Positions 1 through 6,360 of a DNA stretch of 8,267 nucleotides are shown one piece after another (the first letter of the stretch is position 1; each line of letters opens with the position of its first letter). The notes beneath the pieces were generated by a model. That model saw only the letters and a list, made by a program, of their open reading frames with translations. It did not search any database and was not told the DNA's origin. Where the stretch lies: contig JAJYJF010000080.1 in assembly GCA_021796375.1 (NCBI GenBank), positions 1-8,267 of the forward strand, in the 5' to 3' direction. The translations under genes and the position numbers were made by a program. The stretch comes from Chloroflexota bacterium. Lineage in GTDB: Bacteria > Chloroflexota > Anaerolineae > Anaerolineales > Anaerolineaceae.

Positions 1-1631
1 ACCAGCGCCGTCGGGTGGCTGCGATTTTCGATGGCGACCTGCCATGCCACCCGCGTCTCATTGGCGTCTGCAGGGCGGATCACCACCAGACCCGGGATCG
101 CCCTCAGGCTGGCAAGCTGCTCGATTGGCTGGTGGGTGGGACCGTCTTCCCCGAGGCCGATGCTGTCGTGCGTGAACACGTAAATCACCTGGAGATCCTG
201 GAGAGCTGCCAGCCGGATCGGCGGGCGCATGTAGTCCGAGAAGATCAGGAATGTGGAGGCGAATGGGATTAATCCCTGGAAGCAGCCGATCCCATTGGAG
301 ATCGCGCCCATCGCGTGCTCCCGCACCCCATAATGGATGTTCTTCCCGGCGTACGACCACCCTCCGCCCGCCGATCCCTGGGTGTCCAGCTTGCGGGTAT
401 CATCTTCGGGCGGCTCGAAATCGCCCTGGTCTTTTAAAGAGGTATGCGTGGATGGGTCGAGGTCGGCCGAGCCGCCGATGAATCCCGGCAGTCTGGCGGT
501 GAAGGCGTTCATCATCCTGCCGGATGCCACGCGGGTGGCCATTCCTTTCGGGTCCGCCGGGAAGTGCGGCAGGTCGCGGTCCCAACCATCGGGCAGGCGC
601 CGGTCGATGATCGTCCGCAGCTCGCCGGCCAGGTCAGGATGATTCTCCGCGTACCGGTCGAACAGCGACTGCCACCCGGCCTGCTGTTTGGCGCCGGCTT
701 CCACGGCCTGGCGAAAATGCGTCAGGGCGTCCTCGGGCACGTAAAACGCCGGCTCGACCGGCCATCCAAGGTTTTCCTTGGTTAAACGTACCTCGCTCTC
801 GCCCAGCGGGCTGCCGTGCGCCTCGAAGGTATCCTGCTTGTTGGGCGATCCATATCCCAGGTGCGTCCTCACCAGGATCAGCGAGGGCTTTTCGGTCTCT
901 GCCCGGGCCACCTCGATTGCGTGGGTGATCGCGTTCAGGTCATTTCCATCCTCCACCTGGATCGTCTGCCAGCCATACGCCTGGAACCGCTGGGCGACGT
1001 CTTCCCGGAAGGTGATATCCGTCCCGGCCGAGAGGGTGACCCGGTTGGTGTCATACAGATAGATCAAGCGCCCCAGCTTGAGATCCCCGGCGATCGAAGC
1101 CGATTCGGATGCCACCCCTTCCATCAGATCACCATCTGAAACAATAGAATAGGTGTAATGATGGATGAGATCAAACCCAGGCCGGTTATACCTGGCGGCC
1201 AGGTACGCTTCCGCGATGGCCATCCCCACCCCATTCCCGAAGCCCTGGCCGAGCGGCCCGGTAGTCGTCTCCACCCCGGGGGTGCGGCCTTTTTCCGGAT
1301 GCCCGGGGGTGATCGAGCCCCACTGGCGGAAATTTTTGAGGTCCTCTAGCTTCACTTCGTAGCCGGTCAGATACAGCAGGCTGTAGAGCAGCATCGAGCC
1401 GTGCCCGGCGGAGAGGATAAAACGGTCCCGGTCGAACCATTGAGGGTCCCGGGGGTTATGCTTCAAGAATTTTGTCCATAAAACGTAAGCCATCGGGGCT
1501 GCGTCTAGCGGCAGTCCGGGATGGCCGCTGTTTGCTTTCTGCACCGCGTCTACCGAGAGAAACCGAATTGTATTGACGCTCAGTTCATCCAGGTTCGTCC
1601 TGGTTTGGGATTTTTGCGAAATTGAATTCAA
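1..1631 (-). CDS. tkt: Transketolase, N-terminal 543 codons (3' end beyond window)
   Basis: Thiamine-diphosphate (ThDP) enzyme that moves two-carbon ketol units between sugar phosphates in the non-oxidative pentose phosphate or Calvin cycle; cytosolic. Translation of the - strand is open from the start to the window edge. It shows the family motifs in order: [15 protein letters not shown] (from residue 35), the ThDP/Mg site GDLMEG (167-172) with the partner Asn in YDTN (193-196), YGVREHAMG with the Glu (E438) that activates the cofactor in this family, and GEDGPTHQP (from about 494). Transketolases are usually about 660-690 residues, so roughly 120-150 C-terminal residues are missing. The start is taken as TTG at 1631. 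The first in-frame ATG is codon 47, inside the conserved pyrophosphate-domain motif, so it is too late. It is divergent from the DUF6483-like gene. No frameshift was seen. Identification is secure; the exact start is likely but unproven. Confidence 0.96.
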   Translation of the reverse strand, partial: MNSISQKSQTRTNLDELSVNTIRFLSVDAVQKANSGHPGLPLDAAPMAYVLWTKFLKHNPRDPQWFDRDRFILSAGHGSMLLYSLLYLTGYEVKLEDLKNFRQWGSITPGHPEKGRTPGVETTTGPLGQGFGNGVGMAIAEAYLAARYNRPGFDLIHHYTYSIVSDGDLMEGVASESASIAGDLKLGRLIYLYDTNRVTLSAGTDITFREDVAQRFQAYGWQTIQVEDGNDLNAITHAIEVARAETEKPSLILVRTHLGYGSPNKQDTFEAHGSPLGESEVRLTKENLGWPVEPAFYVPEDALTHFRQAVEAGAKQQAGWQSLFDRYAENHPDLAGELRTIIDRRLPDGWDRDLPHFPADPKGMATRVASGRMMNAFTARLPGFIGGSADLDPSTHTSLKDQGDFEPPEDDTRKLDTQGSAGGGWSYAGKNIHYGVREHAMGAISNGIGCFQGLIPFASTFLIFSDYMRPPIRLAALQDLQVIYVFTHDSIGLGEDGPTHQPIEQLASLRAIPGLVVIRPADANETRVAWQVAIENRSHPTAL

Positions 1632-1644
1632 ATCAACCACCTCT
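1629..1644 (-). promoter_or_regulatory. Ribosome binding site and TTG start of tkt
   Basis: On the - strand AGAGGTGG (1644-1637) lies 5 nt before an in-frame TTG (1631-1629). An in-frame GTG at 1640-1638 lies within this Shine-Dalgarno-like sequence, and an in-frame TGA at 1649-1647 closes the frame. No in-frame ATG exists before codon 47, so the Shine-Dalgarno-like element decides for TTG. Confidence 0.65.
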
Positions 1645-1645
1645 A

Positions 1646-1665
1646 TTCAGGCATTTTCAGGCTTT
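1646..1665. repeat. Short tandem repeat upstream of tkt
   Basis: Two adjacent 10-bp units, TTCAGGCATT and TTCAGGCTTT, match at 9 of 10 positions. They lie directly upstream of the tkt ribosome binding site and so probably within its 5' leader. This may be chance; no function is claimed. Confidence 0.35.
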
Positions 1666-1781
1666 TCCGATCCGGGATAGCTGTATCGCTACTCTGCGGC
1701 CCCCATGCACCCGGTTGATATCTCCCACTCTTTTAATCATACAGTTTTTAAAGGATTTTTGCACGTTCTTCTAGTTTTTGG

Positions 1782-1844
1782 GGTGCATCCCAGTTCCCGC
1801 AGATTTCACTGGGGATGGGATTTGTCAATGAACTGGGATGCACC
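1782..1844. repeat. Perfect 15-bp inverted repeat between divergent genes
   Basis: The left arm GGTGCATCCCAGTTC (1782-1796) is the exact reverse complement of the right arm GAACTGGGATGCACC (1830-1844), with a 33-bp spacer. As RNA the stem could be extended outward by three G-U pairs and one A-U pair. The sequence ACTGGG occurs a second time inside the spacer (1808-1813) and could pair with CCCAGT in the left arm, giving an alternative smaller hairpin. The right arm ends 7 bp before the -35 box of the rightward promoter, so a protein-binding (operator) role is possible. A leftover terminal repeat of a small mobile element is the main alternative. No T-run follows either side, so it is not a standard terminator. 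Confidence 0.8.
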
Positions 1845-1851
1845 TTGATTT

Positions 1852-1880
1852 TTGGTGAAACGAGAATTCCAGGATACAAT
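1852..1880 (+). promoter_or_regulatory. Sigma70-like promoter of the DUF6483-GT-SPOUT cluster
   Basis: TTGGTG (1852-1857) and TACAAT (1875-1880) are separated by 17 bp, matching the consensus at 4 of 6 and 5 of 6 positions. The predicted transcript start is near 1887, giving a leader of about 24 nt before the ATG at 1911. This argues against the upstream in-frame ATG at 1815, which would lie before the promoter. Confidence 0.55.
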
Positions 1881-1910
1881 CAACCCGACGTTTGGGAAAA
1901 GGCAGACCGC

Positions 1911-2561
1911 ATGCTTACCGAAGATTATTTGATGCGCTACCTGCGAATCGCGACGGCTGCCCTGGCGCAGATGGTCGGGCTGAAAGCCGCCGGACTCGAC
2001 CAGGACGCGCTCTTTTTGCTGGACCGGACCCTCGAGCAGCTTTTGGGTCTGCGCATCGATCTGATCCGCAGCCTGAACCCCCACGACCTCTTGAGCCTGC
2101 TCGCCGAGCAGGACCGGATGGACCCTCCCCTGCTCGCCACGCTCGGGGAACTTTTTTCCGGGGAGGCCGATCTGCTCAACCGGCTCAACCGGCCGGTCGA
2201 TGGGCTTTCCTCATCAATCCATTCGCTCAACCTCTATCTCGAAGCCTGGTTTCAAGGAGCGAGAGATGGAGACCTGGAGCAGAAGATCGCCCGCGCGGAC
2301 GCTGAACTGCAGGATAAGACCCTCCCCGAGGATATCCTCTTCTCGCTGTTTTCCTACTACCGTGAAAAAGGGGAAGACGGCGCCGCCTTCGCCGGCGTCG
2401 CAGACCTGCTCGCCCTTTCCGGAAACCTGCTCGACCTGGTCGAGCTCGCCCGCGAATTCTACACGGAGTTGCTGGGCAAGACCGATCAAGCCCTGGCTCA
2501 GGCGGGCTTGACTCGGGCAGAAATCCAGCAGGCGCTGGACAGCCTGGGGGCCGAGAGGTGA
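1911..2561 (+). CDS. DUF6483-like helical protein of unknown function
   Basis: A 216-residue protein with no signal peptide or membrane segment. It begins MLTEDYLMRYLRIATAALAQ, and this opening (short acidic stretch, DYLMR, then a helix) resembles the N-terminus of the uncharacterised DUF6483 family. That recognition is from memory. The rest is Leu/Ala/Glu-rich and should be almost all alpha-helical. It includes a stretch around residues 105-120 with Asn, Leu, Tyr and Trp residues, and a helical C-terminus ending in SLGAER. The frame is open upstream to an ATG at 1815, but the start at 1911 is preferred. It follows AAAAGG with about 8 nt spacing, lies downstream of the promoter at 1852-1880, and coincides with the family-like start. 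Its stop overlaps the next start (GTGA, 2558-2561), so the two genes are probably cotranscribed and translationally coupled. Function unknown. Confidence 0.8.
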   Translation: MLTEDYLMRYLRIATAALAQMVGLKAAGLDQDALFLLDRTLEQLLGLRIDLIRSLNPHDLLSLLAEQDRMDPPLLATLGELFSGEADLLNRLNRPVDGLSSSIHSLNLYLEAWFQGARDGDLEQKIARADAELQDKTLPEDILFSLFSYYREKGEDGAAFAGVADLLALSGNLLDLVELAREFYTELLGKTDQALAQAGLTRAEIQQALDSLGAER

Positions 2562-3634
2562 AGGAGGTTGCCTGGTTCATCACCCCGCACGGATTCGGCC
2601 ACGCCTCCCGGGAATGCGCGGTGATATCCGCCCTGCGCGACCTCATCCCTGACTGCCATTTCCACGTCTACACTACCGTCCCGCGGTGGTTTTTCCAGGA
2701 TTCTCTGGGCGGGGGTTTCACCTATCACGAGTTGGAAACGGACGTCGGCATCGTCCAGCACGGGCCTTTCGAGGAAGATTTCCCCGCCACTCTGCGCAAG
2801 CTGAGTAGTTTTTTACCCATTTCGGAGGGCAGCGCGCCTGACGCCGTCCGGGAGCTGGTTGAGAACCGGGTCAGGCTGGTGGTCTGCGACATCTCCCCGC
2901 TGGGGATCGAGCTTGCCCGCCTGGCCGGGATCCGGTCGCTGCTCATCGAAAATTTTACCTGGTCCTGGATTTATTCCGGATACGCTAGCCGGTACCCGGA
3001 GCTGAACCCGGCGATCGACGAACTGCGGAAGATCGAATCGCGGGCGGACTACCGCTTCCAAACCGAGCCAGTTCGCGGCCGGCTTCCTCAGCTCCCCCTT
3101 TTCGCGCCTGCCGCCCGGCATCCCCGGAAGAGCCGTGCCCAGGTGCGGGGCAGCCTGGGCATTTCGAGCTCGGATGCCTGTGTCCTGGTCACCACCGGGG
3201 GAATCCCTTTCGCGGCCGGCGGCTGGAAAGGGGTCCATTTTCCCACCGGTATCCGCCTGATCATGCCGGGCACGGTCGAGAAACTGACCCGCTCGGGCAG
3301 CGCGATCTTCCTCCCCCACCACTCGGATTTCTACCACCCCGACCTGGTCAACGCCTGCGACGCCGTTGTCGGGAAGGTCGGCTACAGCACGCTCGCTGAA
3401 ACCTACCGCGCGGGTCTCCCGTTTGGATTCATCAACCGGCCAGGTTTCCCGGAATCCCCGGTCCTTGCCAGGTACATTCGCGAACGGATGTCCGGGAGGG
3501 AGATCAGCCTGGAAGATTTTCTCTCCGGCAGCTGGGTCGAGGATCTTCCATCCCTCCTGCGGCTTCCCCGCCGGCCGCCCGCGGAGGAAAATGGCGCCGC
3601 ACTTATGGCCTCGCGGATCCAGGAGCTGCTTTGA
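2558..3634 (+). CDS. GT-B glycosyltransferase-like protein (arabinokinase N-terminal type)
   Basis: A 358-residue soluble protein. The N-terminus VAWFITPHGFGHASRE (residues 4-19), the segment TDVGIVQHGPF about 60-70 residues in, and the C-terminal motif GKVGYSTLAE (272-281) followed by GLPFGFINR all resemble the N-terminal domain of L-arabinokinases and related MurG/GT28-like GT-B proteins, where these segments form the two nucleotide-sugar-facing loops. There is no GHMP kinase domain here; the protein ends about 75 residues after the motif. A role in transferring or binding a sugar nucleotide is inferred and the substrate is unknown. The start is GTG at 2558, overlapping the previous stop by 4 bp; homology-like sequence begins 3 codons later, so it cannot start much further downstream. 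Its stop overlaps the next start (TTGA). Cotranscription with both neighbours is likely. The fold call is fairly secure, the activity is not. Confidence 0.82.
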   Translation: MKEVAWFITPHGFGHASRECAVISALRDLIPDCHFHVYTTVPRWFFQDSLGGGFTYHELETDVGIVQHGPFEEDFPATLRKLSSFLPISEGSAPDAVRELVENRVRLVVCDISPLGIELARLAGIRSLLIENFTWSWIYSGYASRYPELNPAIDELRKIESRADYRFQTEPVRGRLPQLPLFAPAARHPRKSRAQVRGSLGISSSDACVLVTTGGIPFAAGGWKGVHFPTGIRLIMPGTVEKLTRSGSAIFLPHHSDFYHPDLVNACDAVVGKVGYSTLAETYRAGLPFGFINRPGFPESPVLARYIRERMSGREISLEDFLSGSWVEDLPSLLRLPRRPPAEENGAALMASRIQELL

Positions 3635-4284
3635 CCCGGCGCCCTACCCGCATTTACGAATGCCAGCGGCCCGGATGCGGGTTTCGTTTTCCGGCGATCG
3701 CCGGGGTGCCAGCTTCCGAGCGCTGCCCGCGCTGCGGGTACCCGGCAAAAGCCGCTGCCGTAGAATCGCCCCCGCGCGGGGTAGCTCCCTCGCCGGAGCC
3801 GCCGCCCGGCCCGCCGCTCGAAGCGCTGCTGGATAATATCCGCAGCACGTTTAACGTGGGGGCCATGTTCCGGACCGCAGACGGTGCGGGCATCCGCTGC
3901 CTGCACCTGTCCGGCGTCAGTGCCACCCCGGAGAATATCCGCACGGCGAAAACCGCCTTGGGGGCGGAGCTCAGGGTGCCCTGGGATTATTCCTCAAACG
4001 GGCTGGGAGCGGCGCAAGAAATGGCCGCCCGGGGACTGAAGCTGTGGGCTCTGGAAGGCGGTGAAGGCACCGTTTCTATCTTCGAAGCTGTCCAGGAGCT
4101 GGATGATGCTCCCATCGGGCTGGCGGTCGGCAACGAGATCAGCGGGGTCGATCCGGGAATCCTGGCGCTCTGCCAGAAAGTGGTCCACATCCCGATGCAG
4201 GGATATAAACGCTCCCTGAACGTGGCGATCGCGTTCGGTATCGCCGCGTACATGATCCGTTTCGCGCCTAGCCCTCGCCGGTGA
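3631..4284 (+). CDS. SPOUT (TrmH/SpoU) RNA 2'-O-methyltransferase with N-terminal zinc ribbon
   Basis: A 217-residue protein. Residues 11-35 carry C-x4-C...C-x2-C (C11, C16, C32, C35), a zinc-ribbon or FmdB-like arrangement, followed by a Pro-rich linker (about 46-61). Residues 62-212 are a SpoU-type methyltransferase domain with all three signature motifs: motif 1 [19 protein letters not shown] (68-86, catalytic-type Asn and Arg), motif 2 GNEISGVDP (166-174) and motif 3 [15 protein letters not shown] (186-200), which form the knotted S-adenosylmethionine site. The family methylates the ribose 2'-OH of tRNA or rRNA; which RNA cannot be told. The usual N-terminal RNA-binding domain of RlmB/TsnR types is absent and the ribbon may replace it. 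The start is TTG at 3631, overlapping the previous stop, with AGGAG (3621-3625) 5 nt upstream. The Cys pairs lie only 10 residues in, supporting this start. The end overlaps typA convergently by 17 bp. Confidence 0.9.
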   Translation: MTRRPTRIYECQRPGCGFRFPAIAGVPASERCPRCGYPAKAAAVESPPRGVAPSPEPPPGPPLEALLDNIRSTFNVGAMFRTADGAGIRCLHLSGVSATPENIRTAKTALGAELRVPWDYSSNGLGAAQEMAARGLKLWALEGGEGTVSIFEAVQELDDAPIGLAVGNEISGVDPGILALCQKVVHIPMQGYKRSLNVAIAFGIAAYMIRFAPSPRR

Positions 4285-6130
4285 GGGCTTCTTTGGCTTT
4301 CTTGGTCTGCTTCCCGCGCTCTTCGGTATCGAGGATGCGCTTGCGGATGCGGAAGTTTTGAGGGGTGACCTCGAGCAGCTCGTCATCCGCCAGGTACTCG
4401 ATGGCCTCATCCAGGCTCATCATCCGCGGGGGGGTCAGACGGACCTCGATATCCTGATTGGAAGAGCGCATGTTGGTCAGGTGCTTTTTCCGGCAGACGT
4501 TGACCGGGACGTCCACGCCCCGCTGGGTCTCGCCGATGACCATGCCTTCGTAAACTTCGACACCCGGGGTCACGAACAGGGTGCCGCGCTCCTCGGCATT
4601 CTTCAATCCATAATTGGTGGTAATGCCCGCCTCCCAGGCGACGAGCGACTGCGTGTTCCGGGAGGGGATCGGCCCAGAATAGGGATGGTAGCCGTGGAAT
4701 AAGGTGTTCATGATCCCGGTCCCGCGGGTGGCGGTCAAAAACTGGTAGCGAAAGCCCAAGAGGCCGCGGGTAGGCACCAGGTACTTCAAATAAACCGTGC
4801 CCTCATTGCTGTTTTCCATCGACTGCATCTGCCCGCGCCGCGCTCCGAGCATTTCGACCACCCGGCCGGCGGTATCCGGCGAGGTCTCGATGTGCAGCTC
4901 TTCGTAAGGTTCCAGCAGCTCTCCGCTTGGGCTTTGTTTGAAGATCGCCTCCGGCCGCGAGACCTGGAATTCGTAGCCCTCGCGCCGCATGGTCTCGATC
5001 AGGATAGCCAGGTGCAGCTCGCCGCGCCCGGAGACCAGGAAGGTATCCGACGCGTCCGTTTCCGCGACACGCAGCGCGACGTTGTGCTTCAGCTCGTCGA
5101 ACAGCCGATCGCGGAGCTTTCGAGAGGTCGACCAGCGCCCCTCCCTCCCGCTGAACGGTGAGGTGTTCACCCCGAAGGTCATGCGGACCGTGGGCTCTTC
5201 GACCTCGATCGGCGGCAGGGCAGCCGGCTGGTCGGCGTCCGCGATGGTCTCCCCAATGGCGATTTCCTCCAAGCCGGCGATGGCGACAATTTCCCCGGCC
5301 GCGGCTTCGGGCACCTCGATCCGCTCGAGGCCCTGGTGCACGTAGAGATAGCGGATTCGCTCCGGGACGATCTCCCCGTTCAGCTTGATGCGGGCTACAT
5401 TTTGGCCGGCCTGGATTTTTCCGGCGAACACCCGCCCGAGCGCGGTCACGCCGCGATAATCGTCATACCCCAGGTTGGTGACCAGCAGCTGCAGCGGCGC
5501 ATCCAGGTCAACCCTGGGGGCAGGGATGGTCCGCAGGATGGCGTCGAACAGCGGCTGCAGGTTCGGGGAGAGATCCGGGGTGATCCCCGCCTGCCCGGTG
5601 ATGGCATTGGCGTAGATGATCGGAAAATCCGCCTGCTTCTCATTCGCTCCCAGCTCGATGAACAGGTCGAAAGTATTGTTGATCGCCTGGTCGGGCTCTG
5701 CATCCTTGCGGTCCATCTTGTTGATGACGACAATCGCCCGGTGGCCCATCTGGAGCGCCTGCTTGAGGACGAACCGGGTTTGCGGCATCGGCCCTTCGGC
5801 GGCGTCAACCAGCAGCAGCACCCCATCCACCATGTTCATCACACGCTCAACCTCACCGCCAAAATCCGCATGCCCGGGGGTATCCACGATATTGATTTTC
5901 ACCATCGACTGGATCGCCGGATCGTAAATCTGGATCGCCGTATTTTTGGCCAGGATGGTGATCCCGCGCTCGCGCTCCAGGTCGTTCGAATCCATGACCC
6001 GCTCGACCACCTGCTGGTTTTCGCGAAACACCTTCGCCTGCCTGAGCATGCCATCCACAAGGGTTGTTTTCCCGTGGTCGACGTGCGCCACGATCGCGAT
6101 ATTGCGTAGATCGGTCCGTTCTGAAATCAT
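4268..6130 (-). CDS. typA: Ribosome-associated GTPase TypA/BipA
   Basis: A 620-residue translational GTPase of the EF-G family that binds the ribosome and is linked to ribosome assembly and stress or cold adaptation. G-motifs are complete: G1 AHVDHGKTT (15-23), G2 RGITI (55-59), G3 DTPGH (83-87), G4 NKMD (137-140). The G2-side text [18 protein letters not shown] is typical of TypA rather than EF-G or LepA. The domain III signature [20 protein letters not shown] and the TypA-specific C-terminal part ([17 protein letters not shown], then [20 protein letters not shown]) are present. The length matches the family (about 605-620), so it is full length. The start is ATG at 6130, with AGAGG 3 nt upstream and GAAGG further out. 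The stop TAG lies inside the end of the SPOUT gene. It appears monocistronic with its own promoter and an attenuator-like leader (see 6127-6259). Confidence 0.97.
   Translation of the reverse strand: MISERTDLRNIAIVAHVDHGKTTLVDGMLRQAKVFRENQQVVERVMDSNDLERERGITILAKNTAIQIYDPAIQSMVKINIVDTPGHADFGGEVERVMNMVDGVLLLVDAAEGPMPQTRFVLKQALQMGHRAIVVINKMDRKDAEPDQAINNTFDLFIELGANEKQADFPIIYANAITGQAGITPDLSPNLQPLFDAILRTIPAPRVDLDAPLQLLVTNLGYDDYRGVTALGRVFAGKIQAGQNVARIKLNGEIVPERIRYLYVHQGLERIEVPEAAAGEIVAIAGLEEIAIGETIADADQPAALPPIEVEEPTVRMTFGVNTSPFSGREGRWSTSRKLRDRLFDELKHNVALRVAETDASDTFLVSGRGELHLAILIETMRREGYEFQVSRPEAIFKQSPSGELLEPYEELHIETSPDTAGRVVEMLGARRGQMQSMENSNEGTVYLKYLVPTRGLLGFRYQFLTATRGTGIMNTLFHGYHPYSGPIPSRNTQSLVAWEAGITTNYGLKNAEERGTLFVTPGVEVYEGMVIGETQRGVDVPVNVCRKKHLTNMRSSNQDIEVRLTPPRMMSLDEAIEYLADDELLEVTPQNFRIRKRILDTEERGKQTKKAKEALTGEG
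4270..4294 (+). terminator. Possible weak terminator spanning both convergent stop codons
   Basis: GCCCTC (4271-4276) pairs with GAGGGC (4283-4288) around a 6-nt loop; A4270 and T4289 add a seventh pair. On the + strand it is followed by TTCTTT, an imperfect T-tract. The hairpin contains the SPOUT stop (TGA 4282-4284) and touches the typA stop (4270-4268). No T-run follows on the - strand, so any termination would act only on the + cluster. Confidence 0.4.
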
Positions 6131-6219
6131 CTGCCTCTAACCTTCATCGGCGCGCGTTCAAGCCGCTGCGCCAGCCATTCCCATAAAAAACCTCGACCGT
6201 GACTGGCCGAGGTCAGCAT
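6127..6219 (-). CDS. Possible 30-codon leader peptide ORF in front of typA
   Basis: ATG at 6219-6217 opens a 30-residue frame that begins [20 protein letters not shown]. It runs through the terminator hairpin and ends with TGA at 6129-6127, overlapping the typA start as ATGA. AGGA lies 4 nt before the ATG. A second frame begins 4 bp earlier (ATG at 6223, 21 codons, ending at 6158). The predicted transcript start is about 6224, so either would be leaderless or nearly so. The peptide matches nothing I recognise. The case rests on position and the stop-start overlap, and a chance ORF of this length is quite possible. Confidence 0.3.
   Translation of the reverse strand: MLTSASHGRGFLWEWLAQRLERAPMKVRGR
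6185..6213 (-). terminator. Intrinsic terminator or attenuator in the typA leader
   Basis: On the - strand CCTCGGCC (6212-6205), loop AGTCAC, GGTCGAGG (6198-6191) form an 8-bp stem with one G-U pair; A6213 with the first U adds a ninth. Six T follow immediately (6190-6185). Read on the + strand there is no T-run, so it acts on - strand transcripts only. No gene on the - strand lies upstream of it within the window; it falls between the predicted typA promoter and the typA start. Confidence 0.75.
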
Positions 6220-6230
6220 TCATTCCTGAG

Positions 6231-6259
6231 ATTATAAAATGTCCCTCGAGTTTTGAGAA
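6231..6259 (-). promoter_or_regulatory. Sigma70-like promoter of typA
   Basis: On the - strand TTCTCA (6259-6254) and a perfect TATAAT (6236-6231) are separated by 17 bp. The predicted start is near 6224, only about 11 nt before the terminator stem and about 94 nt before the typA ATG. The leader below it (6184-6131) is GC-rich and shows no other -10-like sequence. Confidence 0.6.
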
Positions 6260-6274
6260 GAGGCTGGGGTTTAA

Positions 6275-6305
6275 TCAACAAATCCTATCTAATATCGCGT
6301 ATAAT
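6275..6305 (+). promoter_or_regulatory. Probable promoter of recD2
   Basis: A perfect TATAAT lies at 6300-6305 in an AT-rich stretch. The best -35 is weak: TCAACA (6275-6280), 4 of 6 matches with a 19-bp spacer. The predicted start is near 6312, giving a leader of about 49 nt. It is divergent from the typA promoter; the two -10 boxes are about 64 bp apart. Confidence 0.45.
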
Positions 6306-6311
6306 GGGACC

Positions 6312-6321
6312 CTGCCGGCAG
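6312..6321. repeat. 10-bp palindrome at the predicted recD2 transcript start
   Basis: CTGCCGGCAG is a perfect palindrome sitting at the predicted +1 of recD2. A second small inverted repeat, AACC-GGACA-GGTT, follows at 6330-6342. These could be an operator or leader structure, but short GC-rich palindromes are common by chance. Confidence 0.3.
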
Positions 6322-6360
6322 ATCAGGTAACCGGACAGGTTGGCAAAGGACGAAACCCGC

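Noticed and set aside
1..785. Several overlapping + strand ORFs of 60-110 codons.
   Set aside because: They lie opposite the transketolase frame, which is clearly the real gene, and none carries a recognisable motif.
1704..1711. A third copy of ATGCACC resembling the arm of the inverted repeat.
   Set aside because: The match is only 7 bp (ATGCACC at 1705-1711), which is easily chance; the flanking bases do not match the arms.
1735..1765. A leftward promoter for tkt with -10 TATGAT near 1740.
   Set aside because: The -10 is fair but the -35 at normal spacing (GTGCAA) matches only 3 of 6 consensus bases, so it is not listed as a feature.
1815..1910. 32-codon N-terminal extension of the DUF6483-like gene starting at ATG 1815.
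   Set aside because: It would start inside the inverted-repeat spacer and upstream of the promoter at 1852-1880. The family-like start and a ribosome binding site are at 1911.
2813..3337. 174-codon ORF on the - strand.
   Set aside because: Antisense to the glycosyltransferase-like gene, whose conserved motifs flank and extend into the region.
5336..6109. 257-codon ORF on the + strand.
   Set aside because: It is entirely antisense to the GTPase domain of typA, and its composition (many Asp, Arg, His, Leu) is that of a mirror frame in GC-rich coding DNA. No recognisable domain.
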